Origin: Armatimonadota bacterium
Lineage (GTDB): Bacteria > Armatimonadota > Fimbriimonadia > Fimbriimonadales > Fimbriimonadaceae
Direction: 5' to 3'
Assembly (NCBI GenBank): GCA_018268375.1
Contig: JAFDWS010000003.1
Location: forward strand, 142,271 to 206,270
Length of the DNA: 64,000 nt
Shown: piece by piece, positions 1-9,247 of the stretch
Position numbering within the stretch: position 1 is the stretch's first letter
Layout: each line of letters opens with the position of its first letter
Notes under the pieces: generated by a model
Seen by the model: the letters and a program-made list of their open reading frames with translations, nothing else
The model's database searches: none
What the model was told of the DNA's origin: nothing
Position numbers and translations under genes: made by a program

Positions 1-29
1 AGTGGCGGCATGGTCGAGGTAAATGCGCT

Positions 30-1451
30 TCACGTGAACAGCACGAACTGGGCGAACATGATGGCGCTGTTGTGGATGAAGTGCATCGTCATCGACGGTA
101 TCAATGACCCTGAGAAGTAAGCCAGTACCGCCGACATGGCCCCAACCGACGCGAGCGCAGCCCAGAGCACGGGCCCCTGCGGGTGGATCGCGCCAAAAAG
201 GAACCCGGTCAAGAGGATGGAGTAAACGGGCTTCATGAACCGTCCCAAGGCCGGAAGCAACAGCCCCCGGAAGGAGATCTCCTCAAGGATGGGCGCCATC
301 ACCGCCGCAAGCAGATAGAGGAAGAACCATGACAAAGGAGACGCGCCAGATTCCAACTGGTCGGTCAGCGGGTGGGTCGGTTCAGGGGCATTGCGGAAGA
401 GGGCTTGGCCACCGAGGGCCAAGATGACGACGACGGGAATGTTCGCACAGAAGCCGGTCAAGCCATAGAGGATGTGCATCGGCCACCTGCGGGTGTCGCC
501 AATGATCTTCTTGACCGGGTCCGCGACGCCAAAGAAAGGCGTGCGCTGGACGATCACGAGGCTGATAAGGAGCAGGACTTCGCCAATGAAAAGTGATGCC
601 CCCGGCACCAGCCTCTTGTGCAGGAGAATGGCGACCACAGACGGGATGACCAAAAAAAGCAGAAAGAACACGGACATTCGGAGCGCCAGGCGGTCGCCGC
701 CCAGCTTGGTCAATGGTCCGCAGGGATAGCCGACTGGTTTGATCCTCGCGACCCCGAGCGCGATGATCCCTCCAAAGAGGGCAATGAGCCCCAGGAACGC
801 ACCGAACACAAATCCGAGGCCGAGAAGCACGTACAAGGCTTGGTCGGTCGCCGAGACAACCGCGGAGCGAGCACCAGTGACCCCGGCCTTTGCCAGAGCG
901 TGGGCGCGGATCAATCTTCCCAGAAAGTTTTCAGGGAACTGGGAATCGACGCCCCGCACCCACTTTTCCTCCAATTTGTCGCTGGAATAAATCTTGTAGA
1001 CGGTCTGGTCCAGGGGCTCAGAACTTCTCTTGAGGTGATCCAGCGCTTTCGTGCTCAAGGGCGTCTTAGCCTCGAGCCCGGCAGCGAGCGAGACCTGCGA
1101 CGCCTCGGAGTTCTTGTCGGCATCCTCCTCGGCCTCCTTGATCAGGTCGCCGAGGGGGTCTTTCTGTGTGGTCTTGCTTGCGCCGATGGCAGCGTCCTTG
1201 AAGACGAGCGCTGACTTGAGCTTGACGACGAGTTCAGGAGCCGCCGCAGACGCCGGTTTTTCCGGCTTTGGATCTGGTATGAGCTCGGAGCTAATGAGAA
1301 AGATAAAAATGGCGCCGAGCACGAACCACGCCCAGACGGCACGAGTCTGGGGTTCGACCACTGGAGGCGGTGCGACGACGTCCGGAGTCGGTTCTGGGGC
1401 CGAGGGCTCGTTGGTCTCCGGCATGTCGTTCGAGGATATCTCTTCCATCAC
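30..1451 (-). CDS. CPBP family intramembrane glutamic endopeptidase
   Basis: Multi-pass membrane protein of 473 residues. A first hydrophobic segment lies near residues 41-58. A polar region of about 150 residues follows, probably outside the membrane, and then a run of hydrophobic segments from about 207 to the C-terminus. The C-terminal CPBP (Abi/CAAX protease) domain carries the EExxxR motif as EEISFRG at 390-396. It is followed by an FxxxH motif (FGAIH) and a final H..HN segment, which are the catalytic glutamates and histidines of the family. The family cleaves membrane substrates or processes prenylated or bacteriocin-type peptides; the substrate here cannot be told. The start is GTG at 1451 or ATG at 1448. 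Either overlaps the stop codon of the upstream GH31 gene, so the two genes are translationally coupled. Confidence 0.88.
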   Translation of the reverse strand: MMEEISSNDMPETNEPSAPEPTPDVVAPPPVVEPQTRAVWAWFVLGAIFIFLISSELIPDPKPEKPASAAAPELVVKLKSALVFKDAAIGASKTTQKDPLGDLIKEAEEDADKNSEASQVSLAAGLEAKTPLSTKALDHLKRSSEPLDQTVYKIYSSDKLEEKWVRGVDSQFPENFLGRLIRAHALAKAGVTGARSAVVSATDQALYVLLGLGFVFGAFLGLIALFGGIIALGVARIKPVGYPCGPLTKLGGDRLALRMSVFFLLFLVIPSVVAILLHKRLVPGASLFIGEVLLLISLVIVQRTPFFGVADPVKKIIGDTRRWPMHILYGLTGFCANIPVVVILALGGQALFRNAPEPTHPLTDQLESGASPLSWFFLYLLAAVMAPILEEISFRGLLLPALGRFMKPVYSILLTGFLFGAIHPQGPVLWAALASVGAMSAVLAYFSGSLIPSMTMHFIHNSAIMFAQFVLFT

Positions 1452-4051
1452 GGCTTGACAAGGGTCATTTCAACGACATGGCCATGGCCGATACCCGAAA
1501 CAGGTACGGAGATTCCTCTCGATGCATTGAACGGATAGATGGACTCCGGCTCGGAAGTCGGTAGGCGAGGAAGGGCCAGGCGACCATCAATATTGACTTT
1601 ACGCCCCACACTGCCTTCTGGCAAGATGAACCGGATCGTCCACTGGCGTTCGCGAGGCATGCCGCCGTAAGTTCCTGATGGTGGTGCAATGCGCAGCTTG
1701 AGGTAGTTTCCGCGACGCTCCATCGTGACGGTCGTCTTGGCGAACGCGTCGTCTGCATAGGCCAACGACCTCGTGTCGTCCTCGTACATCGTCCGCGACG
1801 TCTTCATCGAGTGCTCAGGGACGTAGCATTCGAGCTTAGGGTTGCGCCAGATGCCGTCTGCGGTGCTCCTGACACCATCGCAAAGCGTCAGGATGGCCCC
1901 GTCGCGGACGAACATCGGCGTCTTCCATACCGGTACGCCAATCGTGATTTGGCTCGGCCCCTTCAGGGGCTGATGGGTCCAAGCGTCGGTCCATGAGCCC
2001 GGAGGCAGCCAGAGTCGGCGTCGGACTTGGTCGCTTCTTTGGCTCGGAACGATCCAAACCAGATGGGCGAGGGCATCGCCCGTCTGCTCGAAATAATCGA
2101 ACTCGAGGTCGTAGCTTTTGCCCTTCTCGAGCTTGATCAGCTTGATGTTGGCGACGTTGTCCTGCGGCGACCACTTGCTGACCACGATGTTTCCGTCAAG
2201 GTAGAGCTTGGCACCGTCGTCAGTACGCGTTCCGATCACGTACTCGCCGGTTTCGGGCACGGGGCCAAGCTTCCCCGTCCAGCGGACGGAGAAGTTATCG
2301 GATCCAAGCTTGACGTCGGGTGCCCCCTGGCCCCACTCGAAATTGACTTGCGGATCGATCCGCGTGACGACCGGCTGTCCTTCAAGCTTCGTGTTGCCAA
2401 AGTATTCAGCCCGCAGCCCCTTCCCACCGTCTTTGGTCCGAAGCATGCTCGGTGGAATGTCGACAGCAGACCCGTCTTTGCTCTCACTGATGGGCGCGAC
2501 CAGGATGTCGTCGCCAAGCATGTACTGTTGGCTGTCCTTAGCCGCCTCATGTTCTGGCCATTCGAGGTCGCACCGGCGAAGGATCGGAGTTCCCTCTTCA
2601 TAAGCCCGTCGCGCGGCCGAGTAGATGACCGGGAGCAGCCGGTACCGCAATTTGACGTACTCGCGTGTGACTTCCTCAGCCTCTGCTCCAAAGTCCCAGG
2701 GGAAGCGGCTTTCGCCAGCCGTGCAATGAATGCGGGCAATTGGAGAAAGACATCCGTATTGCAGGAACCGAATGTATAGCTCCGGCGTCGGCTTGCCAAT
2801 GTGGCCGCCAAGGTCTTCGCTCATGTAGGGGAGGAGACTGTCAACCCCGGCGTCGACGGCATGAGAGATGCCAGCGCGGAGGAACGACCACTGGGCTTTC
2901 GTGTCGCCTGTCCAGTAGATCGGATAGCGGTGGAAGCCCGGCTGTGGTGGGCCGTTGCGGACTCCGTTGTCGATTCCCTGCACGTTCGACATGATCAGGG
3001 GCCGGGTTCCAGGACGGAACTTTGCCGTGATGTCGTGAAAGAGGCGTTGTCCCCAGATCTCGGGCTTAAGCCCGGGCGCAGGTTCCCTAAGTCGGGTGAT
3101 CCAGTTGCGGTCGTACCACCAAACGTCGGCACCAAGCGCAAGAAGACTGGTTAAGCCGTCCCAGCGATACTTCATCTCTGCGGGGTCGAGCGCGTTCAGA
3201 GTTTGGGGCTCGGGATGGTCGTTGAACATGACCCGCACCTGTCTCTTGTGTGCCTCGGCAAGGAAGGTGGCCATGTCGGGCCACAGTTTTGTGTTGATGC
3301 CGTAGCCTTTGCTCGCGCCAACCCGCCAGTCTGTATCGACTACGAAAACGTCAAGAGGGAAGCCCTTTGCCCGGTATTTGTCGATCACGTCCAGCGCCTG
3401 TTGCTGGCTGTACGGGTGATACCGGCTGTCCATGAGGCCGAGCGCGTAGAGTGGCGGCATTTCGATCCTGCCGGTGAGCTTCAGGTAGTCCTTGATGAAC
3501 TGCTTATAGCCACCCCCGCGGTTGACGAATACATAAAAGTCCTTTGCCTGGTTCCGTGTGTCCCAGCCGCTTGTTTCATTGAGTTCTGTCCGCGCACGGG
3601 CGGGGCTTGGGGTCGCTCCCCACGGTGCAGGGACAATCCTCGGGTCGTCCGCGACGACGAACGCCTTCCATTTCGTTCCGGGAGCCGGGAAGAACTGAGG
3701 CGGAGCTGCATCATGGCTCGGCCAGAAACCCTTCGGAAACCCCGCCACGCCGTCGATCCGAATGCTCTCGAATTGGCCGAGATTGGACATTTCGATGTTG
3801 ACGTCGCCAACCGGAAAACTGTTATGGGTTCCTGTAAAGAAGGAATAACCGGCTCCCCGCCAGTCCCGGTTCTTCACCATGAAGGTTGGGCGGTCTTCAA
3901 ACCCTTGTGGGCCACGTTGCTCGACCCTCACCAGCGACTTGCTCAGGAATTGGATGCGTGTGTCGGCGAGTTGAAAAGTCGCCGACCCGGGCAGCTGGCC
4001 AAAGGCCAAGCAACCCAGGAGGGCGAGCGACAAGACACCGGGCAACCGCAT
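1448..4051 (-). CDS. Secreted glycoside hydrolase family 31 with PA14 domain
   Basis: Protein of 867 residues with an N-terminal signal peptide (hydrophobic residues 5-18). The GH31 (beta/alpha)8 barrel occupies about residues 190-530. The barrel-strand motif FPLDVFVVDTDW is visible. The likely nucleophile Asp lies in WWYDRNW near residue 315, and the likely acid/base Asp in YWTGDTKAQW. A PA14 carbohydrate-binding domain sits at about 545-665 (RAEYFGN, then DDGAKLYLDG), between the barrel and a C-terminal beta domain. GH31 enzymes act on alpha-glucosides or alpha-xylosides, but the specificity cannot be set from sequence alone. The usual nucleophile context ends in NE and here reads RNW, so the substrate pocket is divergent. 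It is the first gene of a pair with the CPBP protease. Confidence 0.9.
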   Translation of the reverse strand: MRLPGVLSLALLGCLAFGQLPGSATFQLADTRIQFLSKSLVRVEQRGPQGFEDRPTFMVKNRDWRGAGYSFFTGTHNSFPVGDVNIEMSNLGQFESIRIDGVAGFPKGFWPSHDAAPPQFFPAPGTKWKAFVVADDPRIVPAPWGATPSPARARTELNETSGWDTRNQAKDFYVFVNRGGGYKQFIKDYLKLTGRIEMPPLYALGLMDSRYHPYSQQQALDVIDKYRAKGFPLDVFVVDTDWRVGASKGYGINTKLWPDMATFLAEAHKRQVRVMFNDHPEPQTLNALDPAEMKYRWDGLTSLLALGADVWWYDRNWITRLREPAPGLKPEIWGQRLFHDITAKFRPGTRPLIMSNVQGIDNGVRNGPPQPGFHRYPIYWTGDTKAQWSFLRAGISHAVDAGVDSLLPYMSEDLGGHIGKPTPELYIRFLQYGCLSPIARIHCTAGESRFPWDFGAEAEEVTREYVKLRYRLLPVIYSAARRAYEEGTPILRRCDLEWPEHEAAKDSQQYMLGDDILVAPISESKDGSAVDIPPSMLRTKDGGKGLRAEYFGNTKLEGQPVVTRIDPQVNFEWGQGAPDVKLGSDNFSVRWTGKLGPVPETGEYVIGTRTDDGAKLYLDGNIVVSKWSPQDNVANIKLIKLEKGKSYDLEFDYFEQTGDALAHLVWIVPSQRSDQVRRRLWLPPGSWTDAWTHQPLKGPSQITIGVPVWKTPMFVRDGAILTLCDGVRSTADGIWRNPKLECYVPEHSMKTSRTMYEDDTRSLAYADDAFAKTTVTMERRGNYLKLRIAPPSGTYGGMPRERQWTIRFILPEGSVGRKVNIDGRLALPRLPTSEPESIYPFNASRGISVPVSGIGHGHVVEMTLVKP

Positions 4052-4080
4052 GCCTTGTTTTTACCGCGCCCCAATACACC

Positions 4081-4110
4081 AAGGCCCCCAGCTTGACTGC
4101 TGGGGGCCTT
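4081..4110 (-). terminator. Stem-loop terminator after the surface-protein gene
   Basis: Perfect 12-bp inverted repeat (AAGGCCCCCAGC / GCTGGGGGCCTT) with a 6-base loop. It lies 22 bases past the stop of the minus-strand gene at 4132 and just upstream of the GH31 start. No clear U-tract follows, so termination strength is uncertain. Confidence 0.65.
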
Positions 4111-4131
4111 GCGTTCAGAGTTGCCTGAGCC

Positions 4132-5445
4132 TTACGGGCGGGCCGTCCGCTCGTCGGCTTGCCTCTGCGCTCGCTGAGCCGGCTGGATTCCAAATTCCTT
4201 GGAAGCTGGCTGGTTATAGAGCTTCGGCGTCAGATAGTGGCCACGCTCTGCCTGGGGCTTGGCGATGACCGTCGGGGCCCCGTTGGCGCGGACCCAAGGA
4301 TCGTTGCGGGTCGCCATAACGGTCCAGCTGACGGTTCCGTTCGGTTTGCCTCCCGAGATCTTGAAGACGCCGTTGACTTCCTGTCCGGAAACGTACAGGT
4401 TGGGCATCGGGGCGCCAACTGCGGTCAGCGTATAGCGCGGGTTCTTGGCGATCGCGTCGAAGTAATCCGGCAGCGAGACGCTAGCCTGGCCGTTCGCGTT
4501 GAGCTGGACCATGCCAGAGTAGAGCATCGTCGGCTCGGAGCCTTCAGCACAGTACTGCTTCAGGATCTTGTTGGCAGGGTCGAGTGGATGGTCGATGACC
4601 AGCGATTTGGTTCCGGTCGCGCCGGTGTTGCCGTTGCTGAAGACGCCGTAGCCGTTCGTTCCGCTGTCGCTCTCGCCGTAGACGCCAAAGTTCGATCCGC
4701 TGGAATCGGTCGCGTGGGCGTCAATCGCACGTCCGCTTGAGCCGGCCGTGTAGGCCTTGACCGCGTAGCTGAACCCGGTGTTCAGACACTCGAAGAACGC
4801 GCAGTCGCCGTTGTCGCCGCCGCCTTGAGCATGGATGGCACGGTGCCAGGCACCCGTCGTGGAAGGATCATTTGCAAAGATAGCCGCCCTTCCACTGCTG
4901 CTCGACACGTTGGTGGCGGAGATGGCGGTGCCGTCGCCGCTCGTGTTGGTTGCCCGGACTCCGAAGCCGTCGACGGAGGGGGACTCGCCAAAAACGCCGG
5001 AGTTAGCGCCTGTTGTGGCGGTCGCTTTGCCCCAGCATGCGGTGCCCGTGCTGCTTCGCGAATAGAACAATCCACCGACGGTACTGCCGCTGGTGCTCAA
5101 CTGTTCGGCGACGAGGGCTCGCCCACCGCCGCTCGCGCTCGTGAAGTAGCCGCCTGCGCCGAGGCCGACCGTCGCCGTGCTCTGGCCGTAGACCGCAACC
5201 CCGGAGTTGGTGATCGACCGCACTCCCTGGGCCGTCCCCGTCTCGTTGATCTGAACCCGCGCCAAGGTCGGGCTGACACCAGCGCCAAAGCGACTGGCCA
5301 GGCTATAGCCGGAAATATTAGAGTGGCCGACCTGTTGCGAACCAGGCGTCGACGCCTGAAGCTCGACATAAGAGACCATCGAGACCGCGCCCGCGGCCAA
5401 GGCTCCAGTCAAAGCCGAAATGCCGATCGTCGTGAGTGTATTCAT
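4132..5445 (-). CDS. Secreted repetitive surface protein (beta-helix/adhesin-like)
   Basis: Protein of 437 residues with an N-terminal hydrophobic segment (residues 5-27) acting as signal peptide or anchor. The middle is rich in Gly, Ser, Thr and Ala and repeats units such as GVFGES, GVYGESDSGTNGYGV and ATNTSGDGTAIS. This is typical of beta-helical or tail-fibre-like stalk proteins. A distinct C-terminal domain begins at GATGTKSLVIDHPLDP and runs through a PDYF segment to an RNDPW segment; the same domain closes the paralogue at 57039-58391. That domain occurs in many secreted proteins of unknown function, and a cell-surface or structural role is inference. Transcribed away from the ExeA/pil cluster, with the stem-loop at 4081-4110 downstream. 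Confidence 0.75.
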   Translation of the reverse strand: MNTLTTIGISALTGALAAGAVSMVSYVELQASTPGSQQVGHSNISGYSLASRFGAGVSPTLARVQINETGTAQGVRSITNSGVAVYGQSTATVGLGAGGYFTSASGGGRALVAEQLSTSGSTVGGLFYSRSSTGTACWGKATATTGANSGVFGESPSVDGFGVRATNTSGDGTAISATNVSSSSGRAAIFANDPSTTGAWHRAIHAQGGGDNGDCAFFECLNTGFSYAVKAYTAGSSGRAIDAHATDSSGSNFGVYGESDSGTNGYGVFSNGNTGATGTKSLVIDHPLDPANKILKQYCAEGSEPTMLYSGMVQLNANGQASVSLPDYFDAIAKNPRYTLTAVGAPMPNLYVSGQEVNGVFKISGGKPNGTVSWTVMATRNDPWVRANGAPTVIAKPQAERGHYLTPKLYNQPASKEFGIQPAQRAQRQADERTARP

Positions 5446-5620
5446 GGCGAGCCGAGGTTACTCTAAAGCTTCTCGTAATTCCTCCTAAATTCAGCGACGG
5501 GCGTCGGGGCTAGAGCCCTAACTCAGTTCTTCCAGTCTGAAAACCTCGACCAATGCCCTAAGGTTCGGTTGGCTCGACGCCGATAAAAACACCGGGTCAC
5601 TTCGACCGGAGCACACTAGC

Positions 5621-6436
5621 ATGTACGAGCAGTACTGGGGACTGAACGAGCCGCCCTTCACGCTCACGCCCGATCCTCGCTTCCTTTATTTAAGCCGGGC
5701 GCACGAGGACGCGTTGATGATGCTGCATTACGCAGTCACGCGGAACAAGGGTGCAGCCATGCTGGCCGGGGACATTGGGTTGGGCAAAACCACGATCAGC
5801 CGCAAGCTGATCGAGACGCTCGACCCGGTGCAGTACAAGGTCGTCATGATCGTCAACCCGATCCTGACGCCCACACAGATACTGCAGGAAATCCTCGCCC
5901 AGCTCGACATTGACATCTCGAGCCGCAACCGTCAGGTGTTGGTCCAGCGCCTGCACCTGGCGTTGCTCGAGTACTACGACAAAGGGCGAAGGGTCGTCGT
6001 CATCGTTGACGAGGCTCATCTCATCCGATCCATCGGTACGTTCGAAGAGATTCGTCTCCTTCTGAACTGCCAGATGAACGACCAGTTCCTTTTGAGCCTG
6101 CTCCTGCTTGGCCAGAACGAACTCAAGCCAAAGGTCGCCAAGGTTCCTGCGCTTGAGCAGAGGTTGGCCGTGCGCCATCTGCTGAAGCCGCTCGACGTGC
6201 ACGACACGGGCGAGATGATCTTGCACCGGATGCGGGTCGCTGGGTTCACCGGCGAAAAGAGCCCGTTCACGCCCGATGCAGTCCACAAGATCCACCAGAT
6301 TTCCGGTGGTGTGCCCCGCGTCATCAGCCAGCTTGCCGACAACTCTCTCCTCATGGCCATGGCCCGGAAGGAAGAGATGATCGACGCGTTCCTGATGCAC
6401 GAGGTCGCCGAGGAATACACCGGAGTTGCGGCATGA
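5621..6436 (+). CDS. ExeA/GspA-type AAA ATPase
   Basis: Protein of 271 residues starting MYEQYWGLNEPPF, the signature N-terminus of the ExeA/GspA and mobile-element TniB-like AAA family. Walker A is GDIGLGKT at 50-57. Walker B is VVVIVDEA with D130 and E131. Known relatives help secretin assembly (ExeA with ExeB) or act as transposition ATPases. This copy lacks the C-terminal peptidoglycan-binding domain of ExeA. It overlaps the next gene by ATGA and heads the run that leads into pilM-Q. An accessory role in pilus or secretin assembly is therefore the best inference. GGAG lies about 10 bases before the ATG. Confidence 0.85.
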   Translation: MYEQYWGLNEPPFTLTPDPRFLYLSRAHEDALMMLHYAVTRNKGAAMLAGDIGLGKTTISRKLIETLDPVQYKVVMIVNPILTPTQILQEILAQLDIDISSRNRQVLVQRLHLALLEYYDKGRRVVVIVDEAHLIRSIGTFEEIRLLLNCQMNDQFLLSLLLLGQNELKPKVAKVPALEQRLAVRHLLKPLDVHDTGEMILHRMRVAGFTGEKSPFTPDAVHKIHQISGGVPRVISQLADNSLLMAMARKEEMIDAFLMHEVAEEYTGVAA

Positions 6437-6909
6437 ACTTAGCCGACGCCATTCGCAAGGCTGCGCAGGATGGTTCCTTGCCGACGATCGGCCAGGTTCC
6501 GACGGCATTTCAGCCGAGGCTTGTCGAACCCGAGAACGAGCACGTACAAAGTGCTGTCACTTCGGTCGAGCCTAGTGCCACTGTGGCGTTCGGCGCCGCG
6601 CCCGAACTGCCCCACAGCTCCGTCTTCGGCGGCAACGTCGTTCGCATCGAACTCTTCATGTCGAACGAGCAAACCTCTAACCTCCTTCGCGCGATCATGA
6701 CGGGGCAACACACCGTCCTGACCGTGGCCGAGGCGGCCCACTACCTTCGCGTGCGACCCCAGACGCTGGCGAAGATGGCCGACGATGGGGAACTACCGGC
6801 CGTGGAGATCGACGGCAAGTGGCGGTTCCTCAAGAGCACGCTCGACGAATGGCTCGCTACCACCATCGGCCACCCAGAGGCCGGGGAGGAACAACAGGAT
6901 GTCGCTTAG
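6433..6909 (+). CDS. Excisionase/MerR-like helix-turn-helix protein
   Basis: Protein of 158 residues. The first ~95 residues are low in recognisable structure. Residues ~97-150 form an excisionase-family (HTH_17, BldC-like) winged helix: LTVAEAAHYLRVRPQTLAKM, then the conserved GELPAVEIDGKWRFLKS..LDEWL tail. These domains bind DNA. Here one sits between an ExeA-like ATPase (ATGA overlap) and pilM (11-base overlap), so it may regulate the pilus operon or serve as an adapter for the ATPase. Both roles are inference. Confidence 0.8.
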   Translation: MNLADAIRKAAQDGSLPTIGQVPTAFQPRLVEPENEHVQSAVTSVEPSATVAFGAAPELPHSSVFGGNVVRIELFMSNEQTSNLLRAIMTGQHTVLTVAEAAHYLRVRPQTLAKMADDGELPAVEIDGKWRFLKSTLDEWLATTIGHPEAGEEQQDVA

Positions 6910-7987
6910 TATCTTTCGCACCAAGTCTTACATTGGGCTCGACCTCGGTTCGAGCCACATCAAAGCTGTCACGATCGAAAAGACCCAGGCTGGTTGGAAG
7001 ATCGGCCGCATTGTCCGTTTCCCGACGCCTAAGGGCTCGATCCAGGACGGCGTCGTCACCGACGTGGACGCTCTCTCGACAGCGATCCACGACATGATGA
7101 AGACGCACCGTCTGAACGCCACATCGGCGGTCATCGGCGCCTCCGGTGGCTCGGTGATTGTCCGGAACGTGAAGATTCCGACGATGCCTGAGGCCGTCCT
7201 GCGCAAGTCGATCAAGTTCGAGGCGAGCCGGTACGTGCCGTCAAGCATCGAGGACAGCTACATCGAGTTTGAGATCCTCGGCCCCGCCGACGACGACAAC
7301 ATGGAGGTGCTCATTGTAGCGGCGCCCCGTGAGATCGTCGAAAGCAGGGTCAAAGCTTGCGAGGCGGCTGGCCTTGACGTCGAGATTGTCGACATTGAGG
7401 CGTTCGCAGCGTTCCGCTCCTTGATCGAGTCCGAGCCGACGTCGGACATCAGCAACGCGACGATCGCCGTCATCGACATTGGCTCGCACACCACGAACGT
7501 GAGCGTCGTCAACAACGGCGTTTTCGCGATGACGCGTTCCATTCCGCAAGCGGGATCGACGCTGACAGACGCTCTGAAGAGCTACTTCAAGCTCTCTGAC
7601 GAGGATGCGGAGTCAGGCAAAGCCCAGCTGGATTTGAACGTCCTGCTGGACGAGTCCAAGCCGCAAGAGAACCCGCCTCTCAGGGTGATCCAGCCGTTCT
7701 TGGACGACCAAATCCGTGAGATCCGTCGATCCCTCAATTACTACCAGTCGCAACAGAACGAGGGCGGCCAGTCCAGCCCGGTCACCAAGTTGGTGGTCTG
7801 TGGCGGTGGGGCCGAGCTCAAAGGAGTGCAGGGCTACATCGAGCAGAAGCTCGGGATCGAGACGGTGATGCTCGGTGTCTTCGACAACCCACGCTTCGTG
7901 TACGCAGGATCTGACGATCCTGGTTCGGGCCTCGACCTCGCCGTAGCTTCGGGACTAGCAATGCGGCCCTTTGCGAAGGCGGCTTGA
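6899..7987 (+). CDS. pilM: Type IV pilus assembly protein PilM
   Basis: Protein of 362 residues with an actin-like (FtsA/PilM) ATPase fold. The phosphate-1 motif is YIGLDLGSSHIKAV near the N-terminus, phosphate-2 is VIDIGSHTTNVSV, and the adenosine motif is LVVCGGGAELKG. PilM is the cytoplasmic member of the PilMNOP alignment complex and binds the N-terminus of PilN. The start at 6899 has GGAGGA about 10 bases upstream and overlaps the HTH gene by 11 bases. An upstream in-frame ATG at 6785 lies deep inside that gene and is unlikely. PilN follows after 13 bases. Confidence 0.93.
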   Translation: MSLSIFRTKSYIGLDLGSSHIKAVTIEKTQAGWKIGRIVRFPTPKGSIQDGVVTDVDALSTAIHDMMKTHRLNATSAVIGASGGSVIVRNVKIPTMPEAVLRKSIKFEASRYVPSSIEDSYIEFEILGPADDDNMEVLIVAAPREIVESRVKACEAAGLDVEIVDIEAFAAFRSLIESEPTSDISNATIAVIDIGSHTTNVSVVNNGVFAMTRSIPQAGSTLTDALKSYFKLSDEDAESGKAQLDLNVLLDESKPQENPPLRVIQPFLDDQIREIRRSLNYYQSQQNEGGQSSPVTKLVVCGGGAELKGVQGYIEQKLGIETVMLGVFDNPRFVYAGSDDPGSGLDLAVASGLAMRPFAKAA

Positions 7988-8000
7988 GGAGGAACAAGAC

Positions 8001-8600
8001 ATGCCATTCATCAACTTAATCCACGAGCAACGACAACTGATCCGTTCACGAGAGCAGCAAGTTCGCGTGCTCGGACTTGCTTCGGTCGGGCTCGGCGCAG
8101 TCGCCTTCCTCACCGCAAGCTACTTCCTCTTCAACACCGCCCGCTTCCAAGTCATGTCGGGAACGCTCGAAGCCAAAAAGCGAGCGCTCGCTCCCATGCT
8201 GAAGCAGCTCAAACAGAACGAACTGGACCAGCAGGTGCTGGAACCGAAGCTGACGAGTCTGTCCGATGCGACCAAGGCGACTCAGCAGTGGTACCGGGTC
8301 ATGGACCACATCGCGGTGAATGTACCTAAGGGCACCTGGCTCTATAACTGGAAGTGCACCCAAATCACGACCGGTGAAGACACAGGTACAGCGATCGTGT
8401 TCAACGGCTACAGCCTTGACCATGACGCGATCGGCGAACTGCTCCTCCGTTTGGAAGCGTGCCCCGACCTTGAGGGCGTGACCTTGAAGTACAGCCAAGA
8501 GCGACTAGTGGACAAATCGCAAGTCCTCGAATTCGAGATCAACTCCTACCTTGCGGGCAGCCGCAAGACCAAGAAGATCAAGGAGAAGGAATCAGCATGA
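8001..8600 (+). CDS. pilN: Type IV pilus assembly protein PilN-like
   Basis: Protein of 199 residues starting MPFINLI, which matches the conserved INLL/INLI motif by which PilN docks on PilM. One transmembrane helix lies at about 25-45. A coiled region and a ferredoxin-like periplasmic domain follow. The ATG at 8001 has a strong GAGGAGG upstream; the in-frame ATG at 7971 is inside pilM and is not used here. It overlaps pilO by ATGA. It forms the inner-membrane heterodimer with PilO that links PilM to PilP and PilQ. Confidence 0.87.
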   Translation: MPFINLIHEQRQLIRSREQQVRVLGLASVGLGAVAFLTASYFLFNTARFQVMSGTLEAKKRALAPMLKQLKQNELDQQVLEPKLTSLSDATKATQQWYRVMDHIAVNVPKGTWLYNWKCTQITTGEDTGTAIVFNGYSLDHDAIGELLLRLEACPDLEGVTLKYSQERLVDKSQVLEFEINSYLAGSRKTKKIKEKESA

Positions 8601-9247
8601 GCCACATCCCATCCGTCAGGATCGCAGTGCTCGTCTGCGCGGGCGTTGTCTTGGTCGGTAGCGGCATTAGCTACTGGGCCTACAACACCAGCAAAGACGG
8701 CAAAGCCCGATACGACCAACTGGCCAAGGAAGTGCCCGACGAAGGAGACTTGAAGAGACAAGTCTCTGACTCTGAGGACAAGATCAACGCGACCAAATCG
8801 CAGTTGCAGCACCTCGAACAGTCGGTTCCTAGCCTCGCCTACGTCCCGACGCTGTTGACCGAAATGGAGCGCCTCGGCGCTGAGCACCACATCCTCATGA
8901 CTGGAGTGCGTCCTGTGATCGGCGAACGAGAACAGAAGGACAACTCTGAGAAGAAGAGTGGCGAGCGCCAGAAGAAGGCAGGCTACCAAGAGATGTTGAT
9001 CGACATCAACGGCCGTGGCAATTATTCGGACGTCATGGCGATGGTCGATGCGATCAAGAAGTTTCCCAAGATCGTTGAGATCGTCACTGTCAGCTTGACA
9101 CCCAAGAAGGACACTTCGGTGACGGCGACCGATCAGCAGGCGCACAAAGCGCCTGTCCTTGACGCAACAGTCCGAATCCGCGCCTACCTGTTCCCGATGC
9201 CTCAAGCCGGGAGCGAGACCCAAGCCTCGCAAGGAGCCACATCGTGA
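8597..9247 (+). CDS. pilO: Type IV pilus assembly protein PilO-like
   Basis: Protein of 216 residues with a short cytoplasmic N-terminus and one transmembrane helix at about 10-30. A charged coiled coil covers about 35-85, followed by a periplasmic alpha/beta domain. Sequence identity to characterised PilO is weak, but length, topology and its position between PilN and PilP-like genes all fit. An ATGA overlap with pilN and a GTGA overlap with the next gene indicate coupled translation. Confidence 0.82.
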   Translation: MSHIPSVRIAVLVCAGVVLVGSGISYWAYNTSKDGKARYDQLAKEVPDEGDLKRQVSDSEDKINATKSQLQHLEQSVPSLAYVPTLLTEMERLGAEHHILMTGVRPVIGEREQKDNSEKKSGERQKKAGYQEMLIDINGRGNYSDVMAMVDAIKKFPKIVEIVTVSLTPKKDTSVTATDQQAHKAPVLDATVRIRAYLFPMPQAGSETQASQGATS

